Source: Arthrobotrys musiformis (taxonomy: Eukaryota; Ascomycota; Orbiliomycetes; Orbiliales; Orbiliaceae). From it: DNA of 64,000 nt. The stretch is taken from assembly GCA_036971715.1 (NCBI GenBank), contig JAVHJL010000010.1:682001-746000 (forward strand). Reading direction: 5' to 3'. Every line of letters starts with the position of its first letter. Position 1 is the stretch's first letter. The notes below the pieces were generated by a model. The model worked only from the letters and a program-made list of their open reading frames with translations, was not told where the DNA came from and did not search any database. Shown one piece after another: positions 1 through 11,150 of the stretch. Both the position numbers and the translations under genes were made by a program.

Positions 1-101
1 ATTTCAAATAAAAGAAAAAAGGACTTTTAAAGATCTCCGGAACACCAGTACCCATGCAGTATAGTACACGTTATGGAAGAAGGCGATTGATCGATCGCAT
101 T

Positions 102-833
102 TCACTTCTTCCGGGCGTTATTGAACCATCTCTTTCCAGTCTTTGTGAGCCCCATTCTCGGTGCACTTTTGCCCATGAATTCTCTTTGTGCATCCAACTC
201 CCTCTCTAGGCCTCGGAGTTCATCCTCGCGCTTCATCCTCGCCTCAAGTTCTTTGTATTTTGCCATCCGCGCCTTTGCAGCCTTCTGTTCCGCTTTTGTC
301 GGCTTGATTTCGTCGGCTTCGCTGTCTTCATCCTCCCAGTCCATCTCATCCTCATCCACCACTTTCTTTTTGCTCTTAGCAGGCTTGATGACATTGCCCT
401 CCTCATCAAAGACCTTTTTCTTTCCTCCCCCGACTCCGCTGTCCGCCCCGTCCAAACCTACGAACACCAGCCCCTCCTCCAACTTCTCCCGTTTCCTCCT
501 CTCCACATCCCCCATAATTCTTAAATACGCCTTATCCTGCGTCTTCAACCCCCTAACCGTATCCATCGACAAAACCCGACTATCATTCCCAGCACCCCGT
601 TCCTTGACAAAAACCCCACCATCCCTCGTCCGGGCGTTAACCATCCCAAAGTAGAATTCATCCGGATTTCTTTCGGAAGCCTTAGACTTCAAGATCTTTA
701 AGCGCGCCTTTTTGGAGTTGTAGTCTTGCGCGCGGAGGGCGTAGTCTTTGTGTTTTTCGAGGTGGCCGTATTTTTGGCGGGAGGAGATTTGGGAACGTTC
801 TTTGTGGTTGCGACGTTGGATTGCATTGCGCAT
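102..833 (-). CDS. UTP11: U3 snoRNP (SSU processome) protein Utp11
   Basis: Single-exon gene for 243 residues. The N terminus (MRNAIQRRNHKERSQ), then LEKHKDYALRAQDYNSKKA and KASERNPDEFYFGM, is the conserved signature of Utp11, a nucleolar component of the small-subunit processome needed for 18S rRNA maturation. The middle (about 150-200) is acidic and lysine-rich, typical of nucleolar proteins. The basic C terminus (KTGKRWFNNARKK) is also family-typical. The length fits the fungal family (about 250 residues). The start is the first ATG before the conserved RNAxxRRNHKER block. No intron is needed. The identification rests on motif memory, not on a search. Confidence 0.95.
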   Translation of the reverse strand: MRNAIQRRNHKERSQISSRQKYGHLEKHKDYALRAQDYNSKKARLKILKSKASERNPDEFYFGMVNARTRDGGVFVKERGAGNDSRVLSMDTVRGLKTQDKAYLRIMGDVERRKREKLEEGLVFVGLDGADSGVGGGKKKVFDEEGNVIKPAKSKKKVVDEDEMDWEDEDSEADEIKPTKAEQKAAKARMAKYKELEARMKREDELRGLERELDAQREFMGKSAPRMGLTKTGKRWFNNARKK

Positions 834-1335
834 TGACGCTGGGTTTTTTTGTGATAGAGTTAGTTGGAGTCCTGGGGGTATGGTGTTAGATGGGGTGCTT
901 ACACATGATGATTGGTGGTACTGTTTGAGGACAGTGGACCTTGGGGAGGTTGATGGTCAGGCGCAAGTTTACTGTCGCTGGATTTGTGTCGCTCAAGGAA
1001 CCAAAATTTCGAGATCTTGGCAAAGAAACACGTGACTAAAATTGACGAATCGAAATACCACATGAACAACACAGATGTATGTATTCATCGTCTCGACCTA
1101 GACTCGGACCTTAAGACCTATCTACATTATATAGCAAATTGACCGCTAATTAACTCTGAGAATGTATTCAGCAATGCCCATAGGCTTATTCTTGTCAGCC
1201 AAGACTACTTTACGACTTTTATCAAGCGGTGGACTGATCAAGTATCATGCCTTCATTATAAAATTGTTGCTTATCCAGAGCCTGTTTATAGTTTGATAAA
1301 ACCTCGATTCCTACCACTTTCTATAGTTGGATCTG
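834..1335. other. Intergenic, UTP11 upstream / ankyrin gene downstream
   Basis: About 500 bases between the start of UTP11 and the stop of the ankyrin gene, both on minus. It should hold the UTP11 promoter next to 834 and the ankyrin 3' UTR next to 1335. I see no credible coding or RNA gene. The 95-codon open frame at 748-1035 has no family features. Confidence 0.6.
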
Positions 1336-4300
1336 CTAGTCAGAATAGACACCATACGTATACTTTCTTTGCAACTCCCGAATGAAAATAGCGGCTGCCA
1401 TCCTACTCTTTGCATGCGGGGCTGTTAGCGAGCTACTGTTGCCTTTAACCTCCAGACCAAGCTGTGACAACTTCTTAGCTATTGCTAATCCGCATTCTCG
1501 GCTCTCTAAAGCGAAATCATAAGGAGACTCTCCATCATCGTTGCAAACATTTGGGTCTATATCCGGCAGCTTAAGAAATTGCTCCACCACAGCTACATTG
1601 CCGATCAGGGCTGCATAATGCAAGGGCGTATTTCCGAACTTGTCCTTTGAGTTGCACAAACCCCTTCTCCACGACAAAGGATGGTCTGTTTTATCGATTA
1701 TCTCGCCTAGATGCTCTTTTTCATACCTGTCCTCCTCAAGTCTTTCCATGATATTATGGACTGAAGTGTTGATAAGATATGCCATAGTGTCAGCCAGCGG
1801 TTGCCTGACTTCAAAGTATCTATCAGATAGAACTGTGTTATGACAATGGTAGTGTAAAAGGACCCGAGTAACCTCGGGCGAGTTCACTGCATAGTGAAAC
1901 GGTAGTCGTCCAAAGGAGTCCTTGATGCCGTAAATGAGCAGTGGCCCGGAATTGAGCAGTAGCATCGCCATCGTTCTAGGGTTTCCTGCTTTTGCGGCAA
2001 TGTGGCCGGGCGTGCACCCGTGGTTATCATCCACCGTCGGACGTGCGCCCGCGGCAAACAGGAGGGTAAGGATTAGCGTCGATTCGATGGAGCAATGCCA
2101 GTTACGATACTCCTCCGAGCCGCCGTACATGCCTGCTGCTTCCCATTTCAAATAGTTTTCCGTCAGCATCCAGGAGCTGTCCTCGCAAGCAATGTGTAGA
2201 GGAGTTCGACCGCGACTGTCCTCGTTAGTTACAGAAGCTCCTCTTTCGAGCAGCCCAGCGAGTGAATGAAAGTTGCCACCATCCGCGGCGTGATGAAGAA
2301 GTGTCATGCCAAGTTCATCACGATGTTCCAAGCTCGCCCCCGCGTCTAGGAGCAACTTAACGCAATCGCCGGTATAATCGGGGCTGTCTGCTCCAGGACC
2401 TCGACGACATGCGGACACGACAGCCTGTTTCCCAGAGCGGCCAACTCCATGAGGCGAAGCACCGGCGTGAAGGAGTGCTCTTAGCCAATAGTACTTTTCT
2501 GAGCCTAGTCTCTCGGCCACTAGCCCGACGGCACTTGTCTCCAAATCTTGACCCCAGATATGCTCTGTATATGTTGCGTTGACATTCGCACCGTATTCAA
2601 TAAGTGCTTGGATAGAGCGAAGTTGGTCTTGATCATCGCCGCTGTCCAGGAATAAACTAGACGAAAATGTGGAGCATACAATATGTAGAGGTGATCTACC
2701 CTCGCAATCAAGGGCGTTTGGATTAGCCCCATGACGCAGCAGGAGATACAATGCATCTGCCCTCATATAGTGACAATGACAAGCAAATATGAGCGGTGTC
2801 GCAGAGCTACTTGTTAGGGCGTCGATTATAACTCCCGCATCCAGAAGATCCTGCATCATTGATATCATTGAGTTCTGAGATGCGAAGTGGAGTGCAGTGC
2901 GGCCGTCTTCTGTGGCTATCCGAGGATCAGCCTTCGCTGCAAGAAGAGCTTGTACAATATCCGTATGGCCCCTTCTGGCATGCTCTAGAAGAGCAGTGTA
3001 CCCATTATCACTAATGTGGTTGGCATCTGCGCCTGCCCGTATAAGCACGCTACATATCTCAATAGGCCTTCTCCCGGGTTTAAGGTACCATAACAGTGTC
3101 TTGCCACCATCGTTCGCTAAATTTACATTGGCGCCCTGTTGTAACAATAATTCGACTAGATCATCGATTCCTGCTTCGACGAGGTAGCTTAAACAAGTCC
3201 TCCCAGACCTATTCATGCTGTTGATATCAGCGTGTGCCGTGAGAAGGATGTTAAATATTGTCCGCCGCTTTATTAGGTCATCGACAGGTGAACTAGCGAG
3301 AGCTGCGGCATTGGCGGCGAAAGCAAGGTTGATCTGCTCCGGAGGCAGGCTTTGCCCGTCATGGGCTGCGTTGAACAGGGCCTTTAAGATATCCTCATGG
3401 CCAAAGGATGCTGCACACTCCAAAGACGAACCTCCAGAGATGGACTGGGCAGGGCTTATGCCTAGACCGAGTAAGTGTACGCAGACCCGGTGATGGCCGT
3501 GCAGAAGGGCCCATTCCCAAAGTTTTATAACATCACTGCCTGGGGGGGTATTCTGTCGCTGGATCGATTGCTGGACGTAGTCTTCCGAAAATATACCATG
3601 GATTAACAGGGTATAACAAACCCGTTCGGAACCGTCGGTAGAGTTAATTATTGTCCGCAAGGCATCTGTGCCCCCATGAATGACAATCTCGACACCTTTC
3701 TGCCTCCGATTTAAGACATACTTAAGGTTGGGGAATAAAGCCAATATTACAAGCCATAGGAACCTTCCAACTAGGGCATAGATGAAGGCACCCAGGCTCC
3801 AAAGAACGAATTGGGGGTACCTCTTCGTAATCGTCGACAGTTTCCACGGCTGCGACAAATGAAGGTCCGTAGGTGGGGCGCCTTGAAACGTAAAATGAAA
3901 AGTTGAGGAAAATGCCAGGGCCACAAAGGGCCAGATCGCCACTTTGAAATCTCTGTGATAGGTAGCGAAGCAAGCCTTCAAGATGAAATGTCGTATGCAG
4001 AAGCCGAAAAGGCTCTGGGAGCAAGTGTGTCCTAGGATTGGGTGAAGGTTGTTCGGCCACCTCGCAGGGTTTAGCAGAGAACGACAAATTTCGTGGAACG
4101 CGAATTGAATGAGCTCTGAGAGGGCCACCCCCGCGAGGGGAGAAGAAATAGTTTCAGAAAGTGCTGCTGGTGAGCCAGATGATTTATTCTCTGCTGTTTG
4201 GATAATGATAGGTTCGACGGAAATATCTGATCCATATTCGATCAAACCAATTGCCACATCTTCCTCGCCGTTCTTAATCGCTAGAGTTAGAGGCGGGGTT

Positions 4301-4492
4301 CCGTTAATGAATCTGTTGATGTTAGCACCATTTTCGAGAGACTTCTCGAGGAGGAGAACATCTCCTTCCAGAATTGCGTCCTCTAGCTCCTTCTGCGGGT
4401 CCTACAAGTCCGTCAGCTGCATGCAGCAAGTTATCCATCTACGACGCCGCAGCTAGGACCCTGTATATTCTACAGATCTAGTTGCTTACCAT
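1336..4492 (-). CDS. Large ankyrin-repeat protein with a predicted two-helix membrane segment
   Basis: Proposed CDS complement(join(1336..4401,4490..4492)), 1022 residues. The frame continues upstream of 4257 as obvious ankyrin sequence (LENGANINRFINGTPPLTLA). It ends at an acceptor (cttgtag) at 4402, and a donor GTAAGC lies directly after an ATG at 4492-4490. Exon 1 would then be the start codon alone, followed by an 88-base intron. Order: about two ankyrin units (residues 10-60), two hydrophobic helices (about 155-173 and 199-225, with basic residues after the second), then some 14-16 ankyrin repeats to near residue 990, many with G[RK]TxLH and LLxxGAxxx consensus. The role is unknown. Fungal ankyrin proteins of this size are usually lineage-specific; a membrane hairpin between two ankyrin blocks is unusual. 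Exon 1 is the least certain part. Confidence 0.85.
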
Positions 4493-5072
4493 TTAAAACA
4501 AGCACAGCGACACACAATAGAACCGTCCCTTCGCAAGTAAGTTAGGGTTTTGTGCAGCATCAATACTACCTCGGGATATACTCATTTTCTAGCTTAGTTA
4601 GCTACCTATATATATATAGCTGAGTTAGATATCCCTTTGTGGTGTCTGGGTACGAGACCAGCTGAGTTCCTGCGGAATATTTGCATTTGCCTGCAAGCTG
4701 GATCCTTCGGATCAGCCGCAGCCAATTGCGCCAAGATCTCCGCGAGAAGATACTTCTAATCCAGTGTAAACGCAGAAGGAGGGGTTAGCTAACGTTAGCT
4801 ATAGAATATTCATTGCGCAACAAACCTCCAACATATATCGATCTACAACACCTAAACGCACGATTAAGCCTAAGTCACTCTTGGGTATAGCTTAATCCTC
4901 GACGGCTACAAACCTTATGGTTGAGGGTCTTAAGTGATCTTGATTTGTACGGGCTAGAAATGATTGACTGGGGTATGGCAGCTGTCGCTACAGCGTTAGC
5001 TGTCTTCCTAGCGCCGTGTTTAGTCAAGGTTATCAGAAGCGGAATAGGGAAGATTCGCACTCGGTCTCGTCG
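4493..5072. other. Divergent intergenic region with one possible N-terminal exon
   Basis: Likely shared upstream region of the ankyrin gene (minus) and the unknown gene starting at 5073 (plus). It holds a 15-base imperfect palindrome GTCTGGGTACGAGAC at 4644-4658. An in-frame ATG at 4960 opens a hydrophobic stretch (MIDWGMAAVATALAVFLAP) in a different frame from the downstream gene; see the findings. Confidence 0.5.
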
Positions 5073-6140
5073 ATGCTTGCGTCTAAAGTGGAACGATACA
5101 CCCGACGGGAGAATCCACAATTGTTCAGTCACTGGGGACTGGTACCATTCATGCTCCCACATAATAGGATTGCCGGTACACATCAAGGCTCGGAATTGTT
5201 GGCAATTGGGGTATTTACCAGGGCTTGGGGTATTTCAAACCAGCACGCACGTTATGAAGACGTCCCAGAATCCTTACCTCTAGGATCAGAATTTCTCTGT
5301 TCAGATGCATGGACGGTTTTGGCCTTTGTCTTATGCACAGCCAGTCAGCGGAGATCTTCTGACTGGGATCCACGAAACTTGGTATATGGAAACACTAAGA
5401 TAGTCATGGAGACGTTGGACGGACTGAGCGTTGCGCATGTCGAGGGATCTTTCCAACATGAAAGAGCGGCTCTCACTAAGCATGAGTTAACCTGTCTGCT
5501 CCTGGGATGGCCCCCATGGTATAAAGAAAAATTCAAGACGAGAGCTGGAAGAGAGGTGCCCTTCCCAATCTGGAGTGAGAAGGACATTTCTCGTGGTGGT
5601 TGGATTATAGCTGTCGGTCTCATGGAATCCCCCATGCCTCTAGCGGTGTATAGATGTCCAAATGAACCGGATGAGCCAGGTTTCAGGCAGAATGGCGCTA
5701 CTTTTCGGCGATCCGTGGCGCGGTGTCGGGATCATATAGCGAAGAACATCTCGCCCCATTTCCCAGACAATCAGGACGTTACTGATGCGATGGCGGCATT
5801 GAATCATCTGATCAATGAACGTACCGGAAGCGGGATACCGACTGGAAGACTTGGCCGTACGGCAGATGACGTAAAAGGTATCGATATTCCGCATCTACGC
5901 TCATCTGACTGCCGGTTCATTTGCACAAACTTCAACGACTACGAGCCGCTCACAGATGCAGACAGAGCCAGATTGGAGTCAATATTGTTTCCTACAATGG
6001 TGGCGGTTGTACATGGGGCATACGAAGTAGTGCAATACCTTAAAGACGTGGGGGTGGAGTTAAAGATACCACCAAGCTTGCAACCTTTCGATCGTGAAGT
6101 CTGGCTTCGGGATTGTACAACAAGATTACCTGTTCGGTAG
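5073..6140 (+). CDS. Unrecognised fungal protein with RGGWIIAVGL motif
   Basis: 355 residues from the first ATG in the long open frame (MLASKVERYTRRE); the frame stays open further upstream to 4968 without an ATG. Motifs that look conserved are HVEGSFQHERAALTKHEL, LLGWPPWYKEKF and RGGWIIAVGLMESPMPLAVYR. From memory, similar blocks occur in uncharacterised Pezizomycotina proteins, but I cannot name a domain. No catalytic motif is apparent. The C-terminal half is mostly helical in character (DAMAALNHLINER, LFPTMVAVVHGAYEVVQYL). The true N terminus may lie in an upstream exon carrying a membrane helix (ATG at 4960, other frame), but I found no convincing splice pair. It is divergent to the ankyrin gene and 0.6 kb from it. 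Confidence 0.7.
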   Translation: MLASKVERYTRRENPQLFSHWGLVPFMLPHNRIAGTHQGSELLAIGVFTRAWGISNQHARYEDVPESLPLGSEFLCSDAWTVLAFVLCTASQRRSSDWDPRNLVYGNTKIVMETLDGLSVAHVEGSFQHERAALTKHELTCLLLGWPPWYKEKFKTRAGREVPFPIWSEKDISRGGWIIAVGLMESPMPLAVYRCPNEPDEPGFRQNGATFRRSVARCRDHIAKNISPHFPDNQDVTDAMAALNHLINERTGSGIPTGRLGRTADDVKGIDIPHLRSSDCRFICTNFNDYEPLTDADRARLESILFPTMVAVVHGAYEVVQYLKDVGVELKIPPSLQPFDREVWLRDCTTRLPVR

Positions 6141-7135
6141 AATGTCTTGTTGCAAAAATTGAGTTGCCAGACTATACTAGCCGGATAGTGACCCCAAGAC
6201 TAAACATAGTCTGGGGGCCCTTATCTGGGTTACTCGCCTGCGACGTAACTAGGAGTCGTTTAATAGTCTGGGGGCGGTATAATGGCTTGTGCATGACATA
6301 TGACTGCAGGGGCCTAAGAGACAAAGCGACGCTAGAGCTAGAGATTTAATATTATACTATGATTCAACGAAGATCAATGACTTTCTACACTCCGTCATAT
6401 TAATTTAGTTTCGTGACCCTCGTTGACATTTCGGTTCAATTCTTCCTCAACAGAAAGAAACCCACCAATTTTAACAGCTCGATTTTGAACCAATTAGAAA
6501 ATGAGTGTATCACCGAATTTATAGAAATGGACTGGAGGTTGGCAGCTTATGTTGCAGGTAACCTGGAAATTTCAAGTACTTGCAACACATTGATTGGAAA
6601 AAACGGACTGATCCGTAAACGGGCCAAAGTAAATTTATAAAAGGACATACTATGGGGAACCGGGAAGCAAAGCTAGTGGGTGCTCTGGAAAGATTTCCTG
6701 GCATGAATACTTACTTAGGTAATTCTTGGTGTTTATTATTATTGAATGGGCAACCACAAAATAGTCCCAAAGTAATAGTCGCCGAGACTATCCCTTGGCT
6801 AGCTCTGGTATACGAGACAAAGACTATCCCAAAGTCACGGCGAATTATAAAACGTATTTTTTGCGGGTGGTAGATACATGGTGCACTGGTATTCAATACC
6901 AGACAAAATCAATATCTTAAGGTGGTCGACGGCAGCCGTAGTCGCTGCAAGATGGCTAATCCAACTCCATCGACCCCAGTTCTTTCACACACACACTCTT
7001 GTGTGATCCGTTCATAAAGCTGTTGTATCCATAAATCTTCGCCTTAGTATAACTCCTTTCAGGCGTTCTGTTGTAATCCCTTCGATACAAGCGTTTACTT
7101 TCTCGTCGACAGAATCTTGGCACTGTTTGGAAAAT
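6141..7135. other. Intergenic, convergent with F-box gene
   Basis: About 1 kb between two convergent genes. Open frames here (6413-6640, 6652-6873) lack family features and codon bias. A small palindrome agactaaacatagtct lies at about 6199-6214, and AGTCTGGGGGC occurs twice nearby. No gene is supported. Confidence 0.5.
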
Positions 7136-8865
7136 TCAGCTAGCTTTGCTTGCTTGCTCAGCGTCCCAAGCACCTCTATCTTCGACAAGTTGCATTGCTT
7201 TTTGGAGTAATTCCTTCATAATTTGGTCGGCGTTGAATTCTGTGCCTTCATTCATATGCTGCTTTGCATACTTCTCGACGATTTGGGGGGCGACCATCTT
7301 AATCAAACTATTGATTTTGGACTGGCTTTCCTCCACGGCAGTTTGAGCCTCAGACTTGGCGGATTCCCAGTCCCCAGTGTCTTTACGAGAATCTAAGCAT
7401 CCTCGTACACATTTTTGAACTTCTGAGTGCTGGGCATAGTCGTTTAGGAAGCACCCTAGAGTATCCGCGAGCCAATGCCTAGAAATGGCGATATAGCTTC
7501 TAGACGCTATGTCTGGAAACATCACAGTCTTTTCCTTTAAACGGCGAAGAATGTCCCGGGAGATACGGTTCTTTGAAGACTCATTGAGATCTCTGTTTTT
7601 CCTTAGGATGGATCGCCATAATGTATCCGAATACTCCTCCGGGTCATAAACAAATTCCAGTTTGCATTTCTGTAACCCGGTAAATGCCACATCTTTTACG
7701 GATGTTGTCGATAGCTGAAAATCCTCTTGGCACCAATCAGTCTCGTGTTTGTTCCAGTCCACGCTCATGTAATTGACGGTCAAATCGGTGACATTGACGA
7801 AGCGGCATTGGCAGAATTTTTTGAACCATTTGTCAGAGAGTAGCCCCTCGTAAACGACCTTCCTCGTGCTGTCGGGAGGGGCGACGAAGAGCGAAGGGTG
7901 GAAGAATTTGCCCTTTATGCTGAGGGTATGCAGTTTCGACAGACTAGAGAAAGCGTCTTGTACCTCTTCGAGGGACTCCGAGGTCCCTAGATCCTCGTAG
8001 TAGCGTTTTACGCGTTCGTAGCCGCGGGACGTAAAGATATAGAGTCTTTCGAGATTGGGCACGCCACGCAAGAGCTGTACGAGGGTACTTGATAATTCGA
8101 AGTTGGTGTGGCTTACATCGGGAACATATTCTTCGAGGTTGCCTGCGCGATAGGAGGAATCATCTCCGATATCATCGGCCATCCTATCCATCATTACGTG
8201 CATCTCGGTCACTCGACTGGTATCTAACCGTCCCCATGTGGGAAGGATGTTGGGAGTAAGTGGTACCCAGAGGATTAAAGAAAAGTCATTTGGCTTCCGC
8301 TCCGAATGCGCATTGAGGCGGTCGAGGAGCCGTGCGGTTGCTGTATTATACACATCTTCGTCCTCGTACCAGTTGAAATTGTAGGGCATCCGACCTAAAC
8401 GTGGAGTTCAGCGGATAATGTAGGCTAACCGACATACGGATAAAAAGTGAAAAGTGAATATCTATGAGAAACAGAAAAAGGGTAAGACTAACCTGTCAAG
8501 CTTAACTCGACACAACTAGGATCTAGATGCCCGGAAGCGAAAGATTCATTTATTTTCCCGATGAGTCCGCTTTTAAGAAACCCATTATCCTTCATTAAGG
8601 AGTTCCGGTGAAGGGTGAGCTTCCTCACGTTTTCTAAAATGCTCCGATTGCTTCGTAGTGTTCTGACTATTTTATAACAAACACTTTCATTATCGGTTTC
8701 GTCTTCGGTGTGATAAAGGCGAAGGTTTGACCAAAGCTTTTGGTTGCATGTGGGAAGGAACACCTTGGAGGTGAGAAGGAGGGAGACAGTGTCTTTAGGG
8801 TCGAGATGGTCAAGGATTTCGTAGAAAAGCTCCGGGATAGATCCAACAGTTAATAAGGGAGCCAT
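7136..8865 (-). CDS. F-box domain protein
   Basis: CDS complement(join(7136..8394,8493..8865)), 543 residues. Exon 1 starts at the ATG at 8865 and codes for a canonical F-box at residues 6-50 (GSIPELFYEILDHLDPKDT, then LLLTSKVFLP and LWSNLRLYH). The donor GTTAGT at 8492 and the acceptor tttag ending at 8395 join in frame (..ELSLTG / RMPYNFNW) over a 98-base intron. The rest is a leucine-rich, fungal-type F-box body without a recognisable WD40 or LRR consensus. It is probably a substrate adaptor for an SCF (Skp1-cullin1) ubiquitin ligase through the F-box; the substrate cannot be inferred. Such proteins are numerous and fast-evolving in filamentous fungi. Confidence 0.85.
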
Positions 8866-9834
8866 ATTGTGATATTGAGGACGAGTTTGATCAACGAAGT
8901 TCGTGTGTTTTGTCTAGGTATGGAGATTCTATTAGTTGATGGTTGAACTATCCAAATGTTATCAGTATATAACGCAGACGCCATTGCATACTTACCAATC
9001 AACACGGCAATCGTAGTGTGGGTGCAGCTGGGCCGAGCTCACCATGAAGACAAAAACCCTGGCGTGGCGTAAGTACCTGTAATGGTCCCCTGAGCTGACT
9101 GGGGGGACAAGGCACTGCGAGAGGGGAAGATGCTTATGCAAGAAGATGGGATCGCAAGGTTGATGTAGATTCGAAGTTCAGAATTTTGGAGGGTTGACTT
9201 GATTTGATTTGCTGGTTGGTTGATGTTGATAGTAAATATCAATAGCTTAGCCAGTCTTCTGTAATTCGGCGTTGCACTCTATGCACTCTAAAAATGCAAC
9301 AGAGTAACACAGCCTGAAGACTAAATTCTAACATACTGGGGTACCCAGCTAGCTATTATCACATTGCAAGTTTACTCGAATCCAGGTGCTAGCTGGTACT
9401 ATAGGAGGGCCCGCTCTAAACCGTATCACAATTCTAACTCGAACACACAATCGATTGAGATGGTGTATATAATATTTTCCCTTCGATGGAATTCCGGAAT
9501 CTAGTAGCGCTACGTCGTCAAAGTCATGGTTCAGATAGCCCGTGCCGTGCATATATATAGGTCTGGAATGTGCCGCTACAGCGCTGTCAAACCAATGCAC
9601 GTTTGCCGTCTTGACCCTCTGAGCTTTGACAGCCGCGCATCATATTGACAAATCAATGCATTTCAGCTCGAGGCTCCTTGGTTTCGTGATCTATCCTTCA
9701 AATATATATACTAATACGGACAGAACGGAGCGGGGTGGCTCTTCTTCTTCTTCTTCTTCTTCTTCACAAACTTAAAATTTTCTTCTAATTGTCTTCAGCA
9801 CTTGGAAAGAAACTATCATAATTTACACAGGTGC
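8866..9834. other. Intergenic between divergent F-box and orphan genes
   Basis: Probable promoter region for both flanking genes. It contains a CTT microsatellite (9741-9765) close to the plus-strand gene. The open frames inside (9039-9242, 9349-9600) have no features that support a gene. Confidence 0.5.
9741..9765 (+). repeat. (CTT)8 microsatellite
   Basis: Eight uninterrupted CTT units plus one base, 70 bases upstream of the ATG at 9835. Pyrimidine tracts of this kind are common in fungal promoters and 5' UTRs. Confidence 0.9.
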
Positions 9835-10551
9835 ATGGCTGACAGGAGGCACCCAGAGCCTAAATACAAACCAACGGCGGCGGAAATCGTAACTATGACT
9901 TCTCGAGCCCAGCAGCTCCATGAACCCATCAAGCTCACGACCCTCATTCACACCGATGAGGTTTCTTCAGCTACAATTGGTATCCAAACCCTTCGCATCC
10001 CCAGAGGGTTTCCCAAGAGCATTATCTTGAAAAATTTGAACCTGGAGTTTCACGTCTACGCAAGCCAGCGCCAAGTCCACTATTCTATCGACGTCATTGA
10101 TTCACTACCCCAGGGCATTTCTGATGGATTCACACCGAGAATCTCATTGCTGGAGCGACTAAAACAGATCTACGACCTAGATCATGTGAAACTTATCCAA
10201 CAGGGCGAGGAGGGGCGCTACGGAAACGACACCGACTCTCTCCCTCTTATCGCACTCACGGCCCCGGTACAGCGCGGGGTCAAACTATTGGCTCGAATGA
10301 ATGGCAAGGTCTTGGAGCACAATGAATACCAATCCAAAACCGTCGATTTCGAGGAATTGCAGATGAAAGCTGCGAGTGGATCGCAGGATCAAACGGCGCC
10401 AGTTGCTTCAACTGGTCTTGGTACCTCCCTCAACCCTGTTCCGCCACAAGTTACGACGGTCGATGATGAATTCGTTATCGTCGCGAGATTTGCGTGTTTC
10501 AATGGGGATATTCGAACTGTATCGGGGGTTATTAGCCTGGGAATTTCATAG
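9835..10551 (+). CDS. Orphan protein of 238 residues
   Basis: Start chosen at the first ATG of the open frame (MADRRHPEPKYKPTAAE). The protein is soluble, with no signal peptide or membrane helix. It alternates short beta-like segments (IGIQTLRIPRGFPKSIIL, LNLEFHVYASQRQVHYSI) with charged linkers, and ends in a hydrophobic strand-rich stretch (EFVIVARFACFNGDIRTV). I recognise no family. An acceptor-like cttcag at about 9798 leaves room for a 5' UTR intron. It lies between an F-box gene and a lectin gene in an accessory stretch. The long open frame and even composition support a real gene. Confidence 0.65.
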   Translation: MADRRHPEPKYKPTAAEIVTMTSRAQQLHEPIKLTTLIHTDEVSSATIGIQTLRIPRGFPKSIILKNLNLEFHVYASQRQVHYSIDVIDSLPQGISDGFTPRISLLERLKQIYDLDHVKLIQQGEEGRYGNDTDSLPLIALTAPVQRGVKLLARMNGKVLEHNEYQSKTVDFEELQMKAASGSQDQTAPVASTGLGTSLNPVPPQVTTVDDEFVIVARFACFNGDIRTVSGVISLGIS

Positions 10552-11150
10552 TCGCTCATTTTTATCCCGGTCTAGTCTCGTGGTCTATGCAACTTATATG
10601 GGGCATGCGATAGCTCTGGATGATTCCCTATAGCTATAGGGTTTTTCAGTGTTGGTTCTAACTGTATTGTCGTTCTGCTTAAGTTGTCGCACATAATATA
10701 TTTTGCATACTTAATTAGCTTAAGTAGTCGACCAATGAAGTTTCTAGCGATCCTCTAATATATGCATGGTCTGGTAAAGTATATGCATTATATATTGTAA
10801 AACCCCGAAAGTAAGAAACATGTCCTATAATACCGCCTTTCTTTTCTAAGGTGGAAAAATAAACAATGTAAATATAGTTAAAATATTGGCGGACATTTAA
10901 CTATCATGGTAAACTGGCAGGTGGCACAAGAATACCGCTTCTATCATTAGGCAAATCGTTCCAAGACTTCTTTCCAAACAGCCGTTGCAATCAGCATCAA
11001 GAACGGCACGGCCGCAACCACTCAAGTACTTATTCAGTTCTCGCCAACACCAAATCAAAAATCGGCCTGGAAGTCAAGGCTTGACAAATTTTGACGCGAC
11101 GTTTCAGCAAAGCATATACGTATACGCCTCTTAGCTTTGGAAAGCCCGAT
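10552..11150. other. Intergenic, AT-rich
   Basis: The 3' flank of the orphan gene and upstream region of the lectin gene. It is rich in TA (tatatgcattatatattg around 10780-10800). Nothing coding seen. Confidence 0.5.
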
